A stretch of 17,525 bases of DNA from JBBDSH01 sp040905045 (GTDB lineage Bacteria; Pseudomonadota; Gammaproteobacteria; Eutrophobiales; Eutrophobiaceae): the NCBI GenBank assembly GCA_040905045.1, contig JBBDSH010000093.1:1-17525 (forward strand), given 5' to 3'. The notes beneath the pieces were generated by a model. The model saw nothing but the letters and a program-made list of their open reading frames with translations. It was not told where the DNA came from and ran no database searches. The translations under genes were made by a program, and so were the position numbers. Below, in pieces: positions 5,286 to 12,991 of this stretch. Position 1 is the stretch's first letter, and each line of letters starts with the position of its first letter.

Positions 5286-8162
5286 TCAGAAGTTAACCGA
5301 TGCACTGACTCCCCAGACGGCACGTCCGACATTGGGTTTGCAGGGGACGGTGGAAGCGACAGTAGCACCCGGTGCCGGCAACACCAGCGGATTGTCCTGG
5401 ACATTCCTGTCGTAGCAGTGCTTCTCGGAGGTCAGGTTTTCTCCGAAGGCGGCAAGCTGATAACGATCCCCGGGGCCGAAAGTGTAGGCCGCCCGCACAT
5501 CCAGATAAAACTGATCGTCACGGGTAGTCAGGAAGCGGTCACCGATACTGAGAGTATCGAACTGTTCGTCAACATAACGCACGGCAGCCTGCACGTTCAG
5601 GATATTGTCGCCGATAACGAAGTCCTTGGAAACCAGTCCGTTAAAGCTGAACTCCGGCGTGTTTCTCAGGGGCACGCCCTGATCAATCCCCTGCACGCTG
5701 CCGATATCGGTAATTTCGGTATCCAGATAGGAGCCGGCCAGCTGTATCAGCCAATCTTCCTGCGGCGTCCAGCTTACCGAAGCCTCGACACCCTTGGATT
5801 CCGATTTGGGAAGATTGAAAAATCCAGGAATGCTGTTGATGGTCGCAAACACCTGCTGGTCTTTCCACTTGTAAATAAACGCGGAAGCGTTGAATCGTAC
5901 CGTTCTGTTGAACAGATCGGACTTGAAGCCGCCTTCCCAGGCATCCAGGATCTCTTCTTTCACGGGGGTCGTGGCATCACCAAACAATGCCGCCAGCGCA
6001 CGGGTGTCAAACCCGCCCGATTTGAACCCGCGGGAATAATTGGCGTAGTACATGAAATTATCGTTGACGCGGTAATTGAATCCGAGACGCAAACCGAATT
6101 CATCAATCTTCTGCCTGGGCTGCAGCAAGGGCAGACGAAACGGCGGTGGTGGTGTGTTATCACCGGCGGTATTCGTGAGGACAAGATCCCTGTCTATAAA
6201 AGTAATGTTGGGAACCAATGCTTCCGGGGTCAATGCCACCCCGAACTGGGAATCCGCGCTTTTCTTGTTGTGGGTGTAGCGCAGTCCGGCCGTTACCGTC
6301 AGCTTGTCGGTGAAATCAGCATCCATCTGGCCGTATACGGAGAAATCTTCATCTTTCTGATCAAGGACATTGAATGGCGTCACGGGCGCGCCAGCCACAC
6401 CCCCGACATTTCGTCGCACCTGGGTCCCCTGCAACATGTCTTCACGGAAGTAAAACGCACCCAGCAGCCATCTCAATGACCGGTCATCGGGTGATTTCAG
6501 GCGCAACTCCTGGCTGAAATCCTTGAACGTCGTATCCTGTTGAGGCACGAACTGCAGTTCCCGCATGCCTGAGAGCTCGTTTACGATTTGCACCTCTGTC
6601 TCATAGTACGTCGTCACGGAGGAAATCTCGGCCCAGCCGAAATTGTGGTCTATGGTGAATGCACCGCCATAGATATCAATATCGGCGCGATTTGCGGAAA
6701 CATTGTACAGTTCGTTCCAGTCATCGGCGTCGGAAGGATTATCGCCGTTGATATCCACACAAGAATTTGTCGCCTCGAAATTCCAGGACGTTGCCAATTC
6801 CGGACAGAAACTGCCGATGGGGTCGGCAGGGTCACGGGTCCCCCTTGCCTTGGTACCGAGGTTGTCGCCCCGGTTGAATCCAACCTGCAGATTGAGGTGA
6901 ACGGAAGTGTCACTGGTTACATCCCACACTACCTGGGCCCGCCCGGAATGGCGTTCCACCGTACCCAGTTCCTCACCGACACGACCCGGTGCAAGATTGG
7001 TAAAAGGACCATCACGATTAACTGTCTGCAGTGATAACCGGGCCGCGGCATCATCACCCAGGGGCACGCTGACCGCACCCTCCAGGTCCATCTGGTCGAA
7101 ACGCCCGTACGTCGCCTGACCATAGCCGCCGACGGGCTCACCGGGGACGGGTTTCCTGGATATATACCTTACCGCTCCGCCGGTGGTATTACGGCCGAAC
7201 AGGGTATTCTGGGGTCCGCGCAGGACCTCGACCCGTTCCAGGTCGAAAACGCCCAGGGCCCCGGAATACGGCGTAGCCATGAAGGCTTCGTCGTAGTAGA
7301 TACCCACCGCGCGGTTGACATTGCCGTGAAAGTTGTCGGTACCGATTCCGCGAATGGAAATACTGCTGTTTGATTCATTATTGAAATTCAGGCTCAGGCC
7401 CGGAGCCATCTTGACGATGTCGTCGACCTTTTTTACCGACTGTTCCCGCAACCGCTGGCCGGAAAACGCATCCATGGTGATGGGCACGTCCTGGATACTC
7501 TCTGCGCGTTTCTGCGCCGTGACGACGACTTCCTCAATGGCCCCCACGGACTGTGTTCCCTGCGCGGGAACACCCTGGACCGCGGCGAACGCGGATACAA
7601 CAAACGCCGTCAGCTTCGATAACAAACCTGTCTTTACTTGCATGGTCTCCCCCTTATGATCCGGCTTGCCGGGTTCCGGAGCGGATGATTCCGCCCGGGA
7701 TATTGTCATTACGCCCTTGTTGGAAAGACCGCCTGAAAGCCCCGTGTCCTCAAGCATGAGATCGAGCGCTGTCGATAGGGTGTATCGGCCTTTTACGGCT
7801 TTTGCGCGACGATTTTTGGCCAGGTCATAAGGAAAGAAGACCGGTACTCCGGTCTGCTCGGACAGACTGTTCAGGGACTCGACCAGCGGCTGGGCCGGCA
7901 GATCGATGTCATAGACCTGTTCTTCACCCCTGGCCGCGCTGCTGATGGAAAAACCAATAAAAATCAAAAAAATAAAACCAAAAGCCAGTGATTTGCCTGT
8001 CCCTACCTTGCCATTTCGCCGCTGTTTGGCGCATGCCTGTCGCGCACTCAATCGCGGTCTTACCCTTGTTATAACTATCGGGAGAGGAAAATCCTCTAGT
8101 GAAGTCGGAATTTTTTTACGAACCATTGCCGATCTGATGCCTGTTCGTTCGAAACCGGCCAT
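5286..8162 (-). CDS. STN-domain TonB-dependent receptor/transducer (TBDR2, FecA-like)
   Basis: A 958-residue outer-membrane receptor. After a long basic N-terminus, a hydrophobic segment (about 56-75) is followed by an STN signalling domain at about 82-158 (VYDIDLPAQPLVESLNSL to GVMTISRAE). A second signal-peptide-like segment then starts at Met174 (LLSKLTAFVVSAFAAVQG, ending VPAQG). The TonB box EEVVVT is at about 210-215, then plug (LERVEVLRGPQNTLFGRN) and barrel ending SASVNF. The STN should contact the FecR encoded upstream (37 bp gap). The start is uncertain. ATG 8162 has GGAGG 10 bases upstream and does not overlap fecR; an in-frame ATG at 8126 lacks a ribosome site. Cysteine pairs lie in predicted loops. 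The ligand is unknown. Confidence 0.92.
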   Translation of the reverse strand: MAGFERTGIRSAMVRKKIPTSLEDFPLPIVITRVRPRLSARQACAKQRRNGKVGTGKSLAFGFIFLIFIGFSISSAARGEEQVYDIDLPAQPLVESLNSLSEQTGVPVFFPYDLAKNRRAKAVKGRYTLSTALDLMLEDTGLSGGLSNKGVMTISRAESSAPEPGKPDHKGETMQVKTGLLSKLTAFVVSAFAAVQGVPAQGTQSVGAIEEVVVTAQKRAESIQDVPITMDAFSGQRLREQSVKKVDDIVKMAPGLSLNFNNESNSSISIRGIGTDNFHGNVNRAVGIYYDEAFMATPYSGALGVFDLERVEVLRGPQNTLFGRNTTGGAVRYISRKPVPGEPVGGYGQATYGRFDQMDLEGAVSVPLGDDAAARLSLQTVNRDGPFTNLAPGRVGEELGTVERHSGRAQVVWDVTSDTSVHLNLQVGFNRGDNLGTKARGTRDPADPIGSFCPELATSWNFEATNSCVDINGDNPSDADDWNELYNVSANRADIDIYGGAFTIDHNFGWAEISSVTTYYETEVQIVNELSGMRELQFVPQQDTTFKDFSQELRLKSPDDRSLRWLLGAFYFREDMLQGTQVRRNVGGVAGAPVTPFNVLDQKDEDFSVYGQMDADFTDKLTVTAGLRYTHNKKSADSQFGVALTPEALVPNITFIDRDLVLTNTAGDNTPPPPFRLPLLQPRQKIDEFGLRLGFNYRVNDNFMYYANYSRGFKSGGFDTRALAALFGDATTPVKEEILDAWEGGFKSDLFNRTVRFNASAFIYKWKDQQVFATINSIPGFFNLPKSESKGVEASVSWTPQEDWLIQLAGSYLDTEITDIGSVQGIDQGVPLRNTPEFSFNGLVSKDFVIGDNILNVQAAVRYVDEQFDTLSIGDRFLTTRDDQFYLDVRAAYTFGPGDRYQLAAFGENLTSEKHCYDRNVQDNPLVLPAPGATVASTVPCKPNVGRAVWGVSASVNF
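7641..7655 (-). promoter_or_regulatory. Internal Shine-Dalgarno and ATG inside TBDR2
   Basis: On the minus strand AAGGGGGAG (7655-7647) lies 3 bases before an in-frame ATG at 7643-7641. This Met opens a second signal-peptide-like sequence after the STN domain. The site is a better match to the anti-SD than the one at the gene's own start and resembles the TBDR1 site. It could initiate an STN-less receptor of about 785 residues, or be a relic of the ancestral start. Confidence 0.55.
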
Positions 8163-8174
8163 ACCATTATGGCC
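8157..8174 (-). promoter_or_regulatory. Hairpin over the TBDR2 start codon
   Basis: GGCCATA (8157-8163) and TATGGCC (8168-8174) form a perfect 7 bp stem with a 4-base loop. In the mRNA it covers part of the GGAGG and the ATG at 8162, so it could reduce or regulate initiation. It is read from sequence only. Confidence 0.4.
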
Positions 8175-8199
8175 TCCGACCTGATTAGGAAACCGGACG

Positions 8200-9273
8200 T
8201 TATTTTTCTCTTTCAGCACGCAACAGAATGTGCTGCTTTCCCACCCTGCTGACCCGTATGCCGAAGTTGGTCTGCAGAACTTCGAAAATCTCCTCAAGTT
8301 CCGACACCCTGAAACGCCCGCCTATGGGAAGCGCTTCCAGTTCCGGATCGACAATATCGATGGTCCTGAACGTATAGCGGTTGATCATATTCACCACTTC
8401 AATCAACGGCTCGCCCGAGAATGATAATACTCCCTCGCGCCAGGAGAACTGCCTGTGCAGTTGTTCCTCGGCCAGCGTTACTATATCGCCGGTTCCGTCG
8501 TTGGCGAGACTGCCGAAGGTGGTGCTCTGTCCGTGTTCCAGTGCGGCTACTACTTTTTGAGAGGATGATGATACATTGCTGTCGCCGCCTTCAGGCCTTT
8601 TCTCCCCGACCATAATCAATTCAACTTTGCCTTCTTCCACGGTAACCTTTACATCATTTTCCAGTAAATGAACGGAAAACGCGGTTCCTACCGCTCTTAC
8701 CAAATTACCTTGGGCATAAACCTCGAACGGCTTGCGGGAGTTCGACACCACCTGGAAATGCGATTCACCCCTTAACAGGCGTATTTTCCTGCTCCCGCCG
8801 CTGTAATCCACTTCAATCAAACTGTCCGTGTTGAGATGAACCGTAGTGCCATCCTGCAGCACCACGCTCCGGATCTGTCCAATGGTCGAGGCATAAATCC
8901 CCTTGTCCGTTGTCTCGGATCCCGGCACATTCCATTCCATGAAAGACAGGGAAACGAAGATCAGCAGGGCTGCCGCAACCGTGCCGATACCATATCCCGT
9001 GTATGCGGCAACCCCCCCCCCTGAAAACACCTTGCGCAGACCCGTCCGGGGGCTGGTCAGGGGCACCGCCAGTTCCGTCAGAATATTGGCGCTGTCCCAG
9101 AATGTTGATATCCGCCTCAATTCCCGCCGGTGGGCCGGGCTCCGATTCAACCATTCGTGCAGAGCTTCGGTCTCATCTCCGCCAAGGGGGATCTCGCTGT
9201 CCAGTCTGATCAGCCACTCACGCGCCTCGGCCTCGATGCTGCCGCGATCCGGGAATTCATGAATATTTCCCAT
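8200..9273 (-). CDS. FecR-family anti-sigma/sigma regulator (FecR1)
   Basis: A 357-residue inner-membrane signal relay. The N-terminal cytoplasmic DUF4880-type domain (about 15-65, EAREWLIRLDSEIP and EALHEWLNRSPAHRRELRR) contacts the sigma factor. One membrane helix lies at about 94-113. The periplasmic FecR domain (about 128-225) includes VVLQDGTTVHLNTDS, RKIRLLRGESHFQV and VRAVGTAFSV. A C-terminal STN-like region (about 285-350) is expected to meet the STN of TBDR2. The ATG overlaps the sigma stop as TGATG, which implies translational coupling. Codons 85-88 hold ten consecutive G just before the membrane helix, a likely slippage site. Loss of one G would give a product of about 103 residues without the helix. 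Confidence 0.93.
   Translation of the reverse strand: MGNIHEFPDRGSIEAEAREWLIRLDSEIPLGGDETEALHEWLNRSPAHRRELRRISTFWDSANILTELAVPLTSPRTGLRKVFSGGGVAAYTGYGIGTVAAALLIFVSLSFMEWNVPGSETTDKGIYASTIGQIRSVVLQDGTTVHLNTDSLIEVDYSGGSRKIRLLRGESHFQVVSNSRKPFEVYAQGNLVRAVGTAFSVHLLENDVKVTVEEGKVELIMVGEKRPEGGDSNVSSSSQKVVAALEHGQSTTFGSLANDGTGDIVTLAEEQLHRQFSWREGVLSFSGEPLIEVVNMINRYTFRTIDIVDPELEALPIGGRFRVSELEEIFEVLQTNFGIRVSRVGKQHILLRAEREK
9012..9021 (-). repeat. Homopolymer G10 tract in fecR1
   Basis: Ten consecutive C on the plus strand (G on the coding strand) encode Gly85-Gly87 and the first base of Val88. Minus-one slippage meets a TGA at 8961-8963; plus-one slippage stops at 8813-8815. It is the longest homopolymer I noticed in the window. 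Confidence 0.8.
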
Positions 9274-9863
9274 CAGCGCTTCGCCCCGCTCCTTTTTACG
9301 CTACTGATATGATCCTCATCCGGAAGAACCTCCTGCATCTTGCTATAGACATAGCTGTCGCATTGTTCGACACCCTTGATCAAGTGCTTCTCCACCGTGC
9401 TGACGGCAATATCCAGACTTTCCGCGATCTGTTTATGAGACATTCCGTAGACCTTGCGCATCAGATAGACACGCCGGCACTGCGGCGGTAACGAAGCAAC
9501 CGCGTCACAATGTATCCCCAGGCTCTCCTTCGCCATCGTTTCCTCCTCCGCGGAAAACTCGGTATACAATGCGTCACTATTGTCGATTTCCCGCAAGTAA
9601 TCGGTGATCTGACGGGACTTCCGGGTCAACTGGGTAAGGGCGATATGTTTTGCAATCCGAAAGAGAAACGACCTGGGTTGTTCTATCCTGCGTCCCTGCT
9701 CCGTGCTGAATGCACGGAGAAAAGTTTCCTGGCTGACGTCTTCAATGTCGTGTGAACTCGGTAAAAACCGGGCAATGAAGCGCTTCAGGGCAGCCTGGTG
9801 ATCCATATACGCTTCATACACACCGATTTTTGCATCTTGCCGGCCGGGTATCTTGCGAGTCAT
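9273..9863 (-). CDS. FecI-type ECF sigma factor (sigma 1)
   Basis: A 196-residue RNA polymerase sigma factor of the extracytoplasmic-function class. Region 2 spans about 24-85 (FIARFLPSSHDIEDVSQETF, then PRSFLFRIAKHIAL). Region 4 spans about 124-172, with a helix-turn-helix around 143-162 (HKQIAESLDIAVSTVEKHL). It should direct transcription of the downstream receptor under FecR1 control. The frame is open to an ATG at 9992, but I prefer the ATG at 9861-9863. From there the spacing to region 2 matches the paralogue (26 versus 33 residues before the FIxRF motif). No strong ribosome site precedes either start. The TGA overlaps the FecR1 ATG. The exact start is unsure, the family is firm. Confidence 0.92.
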   Translation of the reverse strand: MTRKIPGRQDAKIGVYEAYMDHQAALKRFIARFLPSSHDIEDVSQETFLRAFSTEQGRRIEQPRSFLFRIAKHIALTQLTRKSRQITDYLREIDNSDALYTEFSAEEETMAKESLGIHCDAVASLPPQCRRVYLMRKVYGMSHKQIAESLDIAVSTVEKHLIKGVEQCDSYVYSKMQEVLPDEDHISSVKRSGAKR

Positions 9864-10141
9864 TGGCCTGCCCGCTACCCGTTGAAAAGAATACGAAAAA
9901 CAGATTGATCCAAGACAGCCCCCTTTGTTCAACGTTAGATACCGGTCCGTTCTCATAACCGGATTCCCGGTATGCCTGTATTCAGCATACACTATTATTT
10001 CGGGGGCTTGCTACCTGCGTCTGTATTGCGGGATTCGAGGAAACACGCGGCTACATCAGGCACAGCAGTTCACAACGGGCTGGTAATAACAAGCAAGCGG
10101 GCCGCCAGGGGCGGCCCGCTTGTTAAACAGACAAACCTGTT
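9864..10141. other. Intergenic region between the two ECF cassettes
   Basis: No further gene is supported. It should hold the promoter of the sigma 1 operon (minus strand) and holds the terminator of TBDR3. I found no promoter hexamer pair by eye that I would defend. If sigma 1 starts at the in-frame ATG at 9956 or 9992, part of this stretch is coding. Confidence 0.5.
10094..10122 (-). terminator. Rho-independent terminator of TBDR3
   Basis: A perfect 13 bp GC-rich stem has arms CAAGCGGGCCGCC (10094-10106) and GGCGGCCCGCTTG (10110-10122) with a 3-base loop. It starts 19 bases past the TBDR3 stop. On the minus strand it is followed by CTTGTTATT, a modest T-rich tail. It should end the sigma 2-fecR2-TBDR3 transcript and insulate the next cassette. 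Confidence 0.82.
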
Positions 10142-12829
10142 TTAGAAGTTGTAACTGAAATCGACAAAATACTCCCTTGGTCGGGCATAACCGATTTCCG
10201 CGTAGCCGCTGCCGGTACCAAGTGACGAATTTCCGCCCGTGGCGTAGAGTTCGTCCGTTGCATTGTTGACTCTGCCGGTCAGCCTCCACTGGCTGTTCGC
10301 GGGTTCCAGGGATATAGACAGATTCAGCACCTCGGCCGACCCAATCTGGGATATCTCCGGTGTATTTCCGGCGTCGAAGTATGTTGTGTCCTGATAAACA
10401 AAATCGGCGCGCGGCCGGAGCATCCAGCCATCGCCCAGATGGGCCGTGTACCCTACACCCAGATTGGCCTGCCATTCGGGTGAAAACGGCAGATCATTAC
10501 CAACGGCAACCCCGGTATTGGTCCCCGCGATGGTGACCAGACTGTCAACGCTGGTATTCAGATAGCCGACGGCACCCTCGATAATCCAGTTATCCGTAGG
10601 GACCCAGGCCGCCTCCAGTTCGAAACCTTCGATGCTGGCTTCACCCGCATTGGCCAGATAGGGCGCCACGCCGGCACGATAGGTAAATTGCAGATCGGTA
10701 TAGTCCGTTATGAAAGCAGCGCCGTTGAGTCTAAGCGTATTATTCAGCAGATCCAGCTTGATGCCGATCTCGTAGGTCGTGGCTTCCTCCTGATCGAAGG
10801 AATGAACCTGCGGAAAAATCGCCACCGCCGCCTGGGCGTTAGCGAGGCCGGGGCCGGCCAGTCCCGATGCAGTAATACACGCCTGTACCTGACAGGTGTT
10901 AAAGTGGCTGTTCCAGCCCCCGCCCTTGAAGCCTTCCGAATAGCTGAAGTACGTCATGATATTTTCGTTCCAGCGATAGCTGACGGAACCTGACATGGTA
11001 AAGGCGGTAAATGTCTCCTCGTATCTCTGGCTGGGAAGGTAATTAACATCCGGAATGGCGTAGTTGAACTGATCGGGTATCGAGGCCTTGGTGTCCTCCG
11101 TGTAACGGCCGCCGAACGTCAACGACAACTGGTTGTTGAAATCATACGTCCATTGGCTGAATACCGCCCAGTTGCTGTTGTCGGTGATATTGTTGTCGCT
11201 GTCCTGCTGCGTTCCCGGTGCAGGCGTATTCAACTGAACAGTAACAATATCGTCGATCGTCTCCTCGAAATAGTAAAATCCGATCACGCCGTTGATGGTT
11301 TCACTGTTCCAGAGAAACTGGCCTTCATGACTCATCTGATCGCCGTCGCTGTCATAGGAAGTATGCAAAATGGTCAGCGGCGTATTATCCGCATCACGCA
11401 CGCCCTTCCATTTAAGCTTGCGATAAGACCCGATGTATTTGAGGGTCATATTATCATTGAGATTATAATTCACATGGAAAGAGCCGCCCACATTCTCAAG
11501 CTTGCTTTCCAGGTCAAAGGTTCCGTTATTCTTGTATGGCCCCTTGTTCTGGAAGTCGTTGGCGCAGCGGTCATCGTCGATCAGCGGCACGGGCGGAGCA
11601 GGGAACCCGGCGCCGGGACAACCCGCGTCCACGCTGGCGACTTTCTGAAAAGTCGCATCCTCGTTGCTGGCTGCAAATACGAACGGAATACCGTTCTCAT
11701 CAGTGTGAGTGTAGTCGGCCTGGAATTTCACGCTTAACCGGCTGTTCACATCCCAGACGGCCTTGCCGGTCATGGTGTAGGTATTGGTATCACCCAAGTC
11801 CTCACCGGTCTGTATACGTGTGACGTAACCGTCCTGGTCGCGAGTACCGAATGTAAAACGGGTTCTGAAACTGTCCGTAAGCGGCGCATCCACGCCAATA
11901 AAGGCATTACGGTAATTATCCGAACCGTATCCGAAACGGACATTGCCGCCGAATTCGTCACCGGGCTCTGTTGTGGTCAGGAGGATAGCGCCGCCGATGG
12001 TATTCCGGCCGAACAGAGTTCCCTGCGGCCCGCGCAGCACCTGTACCGATTGTATGTCCCGGAAGTCCAGCGTGCCGCCAACGGATTGCCCCATGTAGAC
12101 GTCATCAATGTACAACCCGACGCCGGGGTCGACCGTTGATGTCGGATCCGTCTGTCCGATGCCGCGAATGAAAATAACCGACGATGCGTTATTACCGGCC
12201 AGTGTCGTGTCATTGGTAAATTGCAGATTGGGAGTCACCTGATCCAGATCTTCGGTACTAAAGACCTGACGGCGTTCCAGGTTTTCTGAAGTGAACGCAC
12301 TGACCGAAATTGGCGTATCCTGCAGCTTTTCCTCAACACGCCGTGCTGTGACGATCACTTCTTCAAGCACCGCACCGTCCTGGTTCGTTCCCTGTGCGGG
12401 CGCCCCCTGAATTACCGCGAATGCTGAAAGCACCACCGCTGACAATTTGGAAAATATTCCCGACTTCTTATTCATTACCTCGTGCTTGTTCATTGTCTTT
12501 TCCCCCTGATACTGTTCATCAAGCTGTATGGTCAGATTTCCCTGATCGCTGTAATTCGCTTTCAGTCCCGTTCCGTCCAGAAGAAGTCTGATTGCTTCTT
12601 CGGGGGTATAACGTCCCGTTACTTCATTTGCATAATATTGACTGGCAACGTCATACGGGAACAAAAGCTGAATATCAGCCTGCTGCGCAAACAGATTCAG
12701 CGCAGCGTCAGCCCGCTGCTGAGGAATATGGAAGTCGACCGGCTCTTCACCGGCAAAGGCCGGAAACCAGGTAAACACCAAAAGATATATGATGCAGGCA
12801 CGCGACAAGCAGTCCGAACCTATACGCAT
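10142..12829 (-). CDS. STN-domain TonB-dependent receptor/transducer (TBDR3, FecA-like)
   Basis: An 895-residue outer-membrane receptor. A signal peptide covers about 1-27 (IIYLLVFTWFPAFAG) and the STN domain about 30-104 (VDFHIPQQRADAALNLFAQQ to GNLTIQL). A second signal-like segment begins at Met113 or Met119 (GIFSKLSAVVLSAFAVIQ, ending APAQG). The TonB box EEVIVTA is at about 156-162. The plug has VQVLRGPQGTLFGRN and the barrel ends VDFSYNF. The ATG at 12827-12829 is chosen because GGGGGGAG lies 7 bases upstream; an in-frame ATG at 12862 has no ribosome site. It is the receptor partner of FecR2, with a 162 bp gap that may hold its own promoter. Cysteine pairs (ITASGL-side CQVQAC, and CPGAG to RCAND) suggest disulfides in surface loops. 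The ligand is unknown. Confidence 0.92.
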   Translation of the reverse strand: MRIGSDCLSRACIIYLLVFTWFPAFAGEEPVDFHIPQQRADAALNLFAQQADIQLLFPYDVASQYYANEVTGRYTPEEAIRLLLDGTGLKANYSDQGNLTIQLDEQYQGEKTMNKHEVMNKKSGIFSKLSAVVLSAFAVIQGAPAQGTNQDGAVLEEVIVTARRVEEKLQDTPISVSAFTSENLERRQVFSTEDLDQVTPNLQFTNDTTLAGNNASSVIFIRGIGQTDPTSTVDPGVGLYIDDVYMGQSVGGTLDFRDIQSVQVLRGPQGTLFGRNTIGGAILLTTTEPGDEFGGNVRFGYGSDNYRNAFIGVDAPLTDSFRTRFTFGTRDQDGYVTRIQTGEDLGDTNTYTMTGKAVWDVNSRLSVKFQADYTHTDENGIPFVFAASNEDATFQKVASVDAGCPGAGFPAPPVPLIDDDRCANDFQNKGPYKNNGTFDLESKLENVGGSFHVNYNLNDNMTLKYIGSYRKLKWKGVRDADNTPLTILHTSYDSDGDQMSHEGQFLWNSETINGVIGFYYFEETIDDIVTVQLNTPAPGTQQDSDNNITDNSNWAVFSQWTYDFNNQLSLTFGGRYTEDTKASIPDQFNYAIPDVNYLPSQRYEETFTAFTMSGSVSYRWNENIMTYFSYSEGFKGGGWNSHFNTCQVQACITASGLAGPGLANAQAAVAIFPQVHSFDQEEATTYEIGIKLDLLNNTLRLNGAAFITDYTDLQFTYRAGVAPYLANAGEASIEGFELEAAWVPTDNWIIEGAVGYLNTSVDSLVTIAGTNTGVAVGNDLPFSPEWQANLGVGYTAHLGDGWMLRPRADFVYQDTTYFDAGNTPEISQIGSAEVLNLSISLEPANSQWRLTGRVNNATDELYATGGNSSLGTGSGYAEIGYARPREYFVDFSYNF
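12491..12507 (-). promoter_or_regulatory. Internal Shine-Dalgarno and ATG inside TBDR3
   Basis: AGGGGGA on the minus strand (12507-12501), then a 7-base spacer, precedes an in-frame ATG at 12493-12491. That Met opens the second signal-peptide-like segment directly after the STN domain. Another in-frame Met follows at 12475. Initiation here would give an STN-less receptor of about 783 residues. Confidence 0.55.
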
Positions 12830-12991
12830 GCTTCCACTCCCCCCAGCCGGTGCATCCCTCATCCAGCAAGAGAAGCGTTCACCGGGCTACAGTTTGTTAA
12901 GACCCGTGAGTAGCGGAAATCCACCATATGAATTTTGGTGCCCCCAGAAAAACCTGAATGAAGGGATGCGGGCCCAAACCGCGGAAACGGC

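Noticed and set aside
5219..5404. 62-codon N-terminal extension of the MBL hydrolase
   Set aside because: It would overlap the TBDR2 coding region by over 100 bp and bury the signal peptide; AGGAAA at 5223-5228 supports the start at 5218.
5241..6479. 412-codon open frame on the plus strand opposite TBDR2
   Set aside because: It lies wholly antisense to a receptor with clear plug and barrel motifs, shows no recognisable domain, and long antisense frames are expected in GC-biased codons.
8163..8297. 45-codon N-terminal extension of TBDR2
   Set aside because: It overlaps the fecR1 3' end and has no ribosome site; the ATG at 8162 has GGAGG upstream.
12830..12862. 11-codon N-terminal extension of TBDR3
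   Set aside because: No ribosome site before 12862, whereas GGGGGGAG lies 7 bases before 12829.
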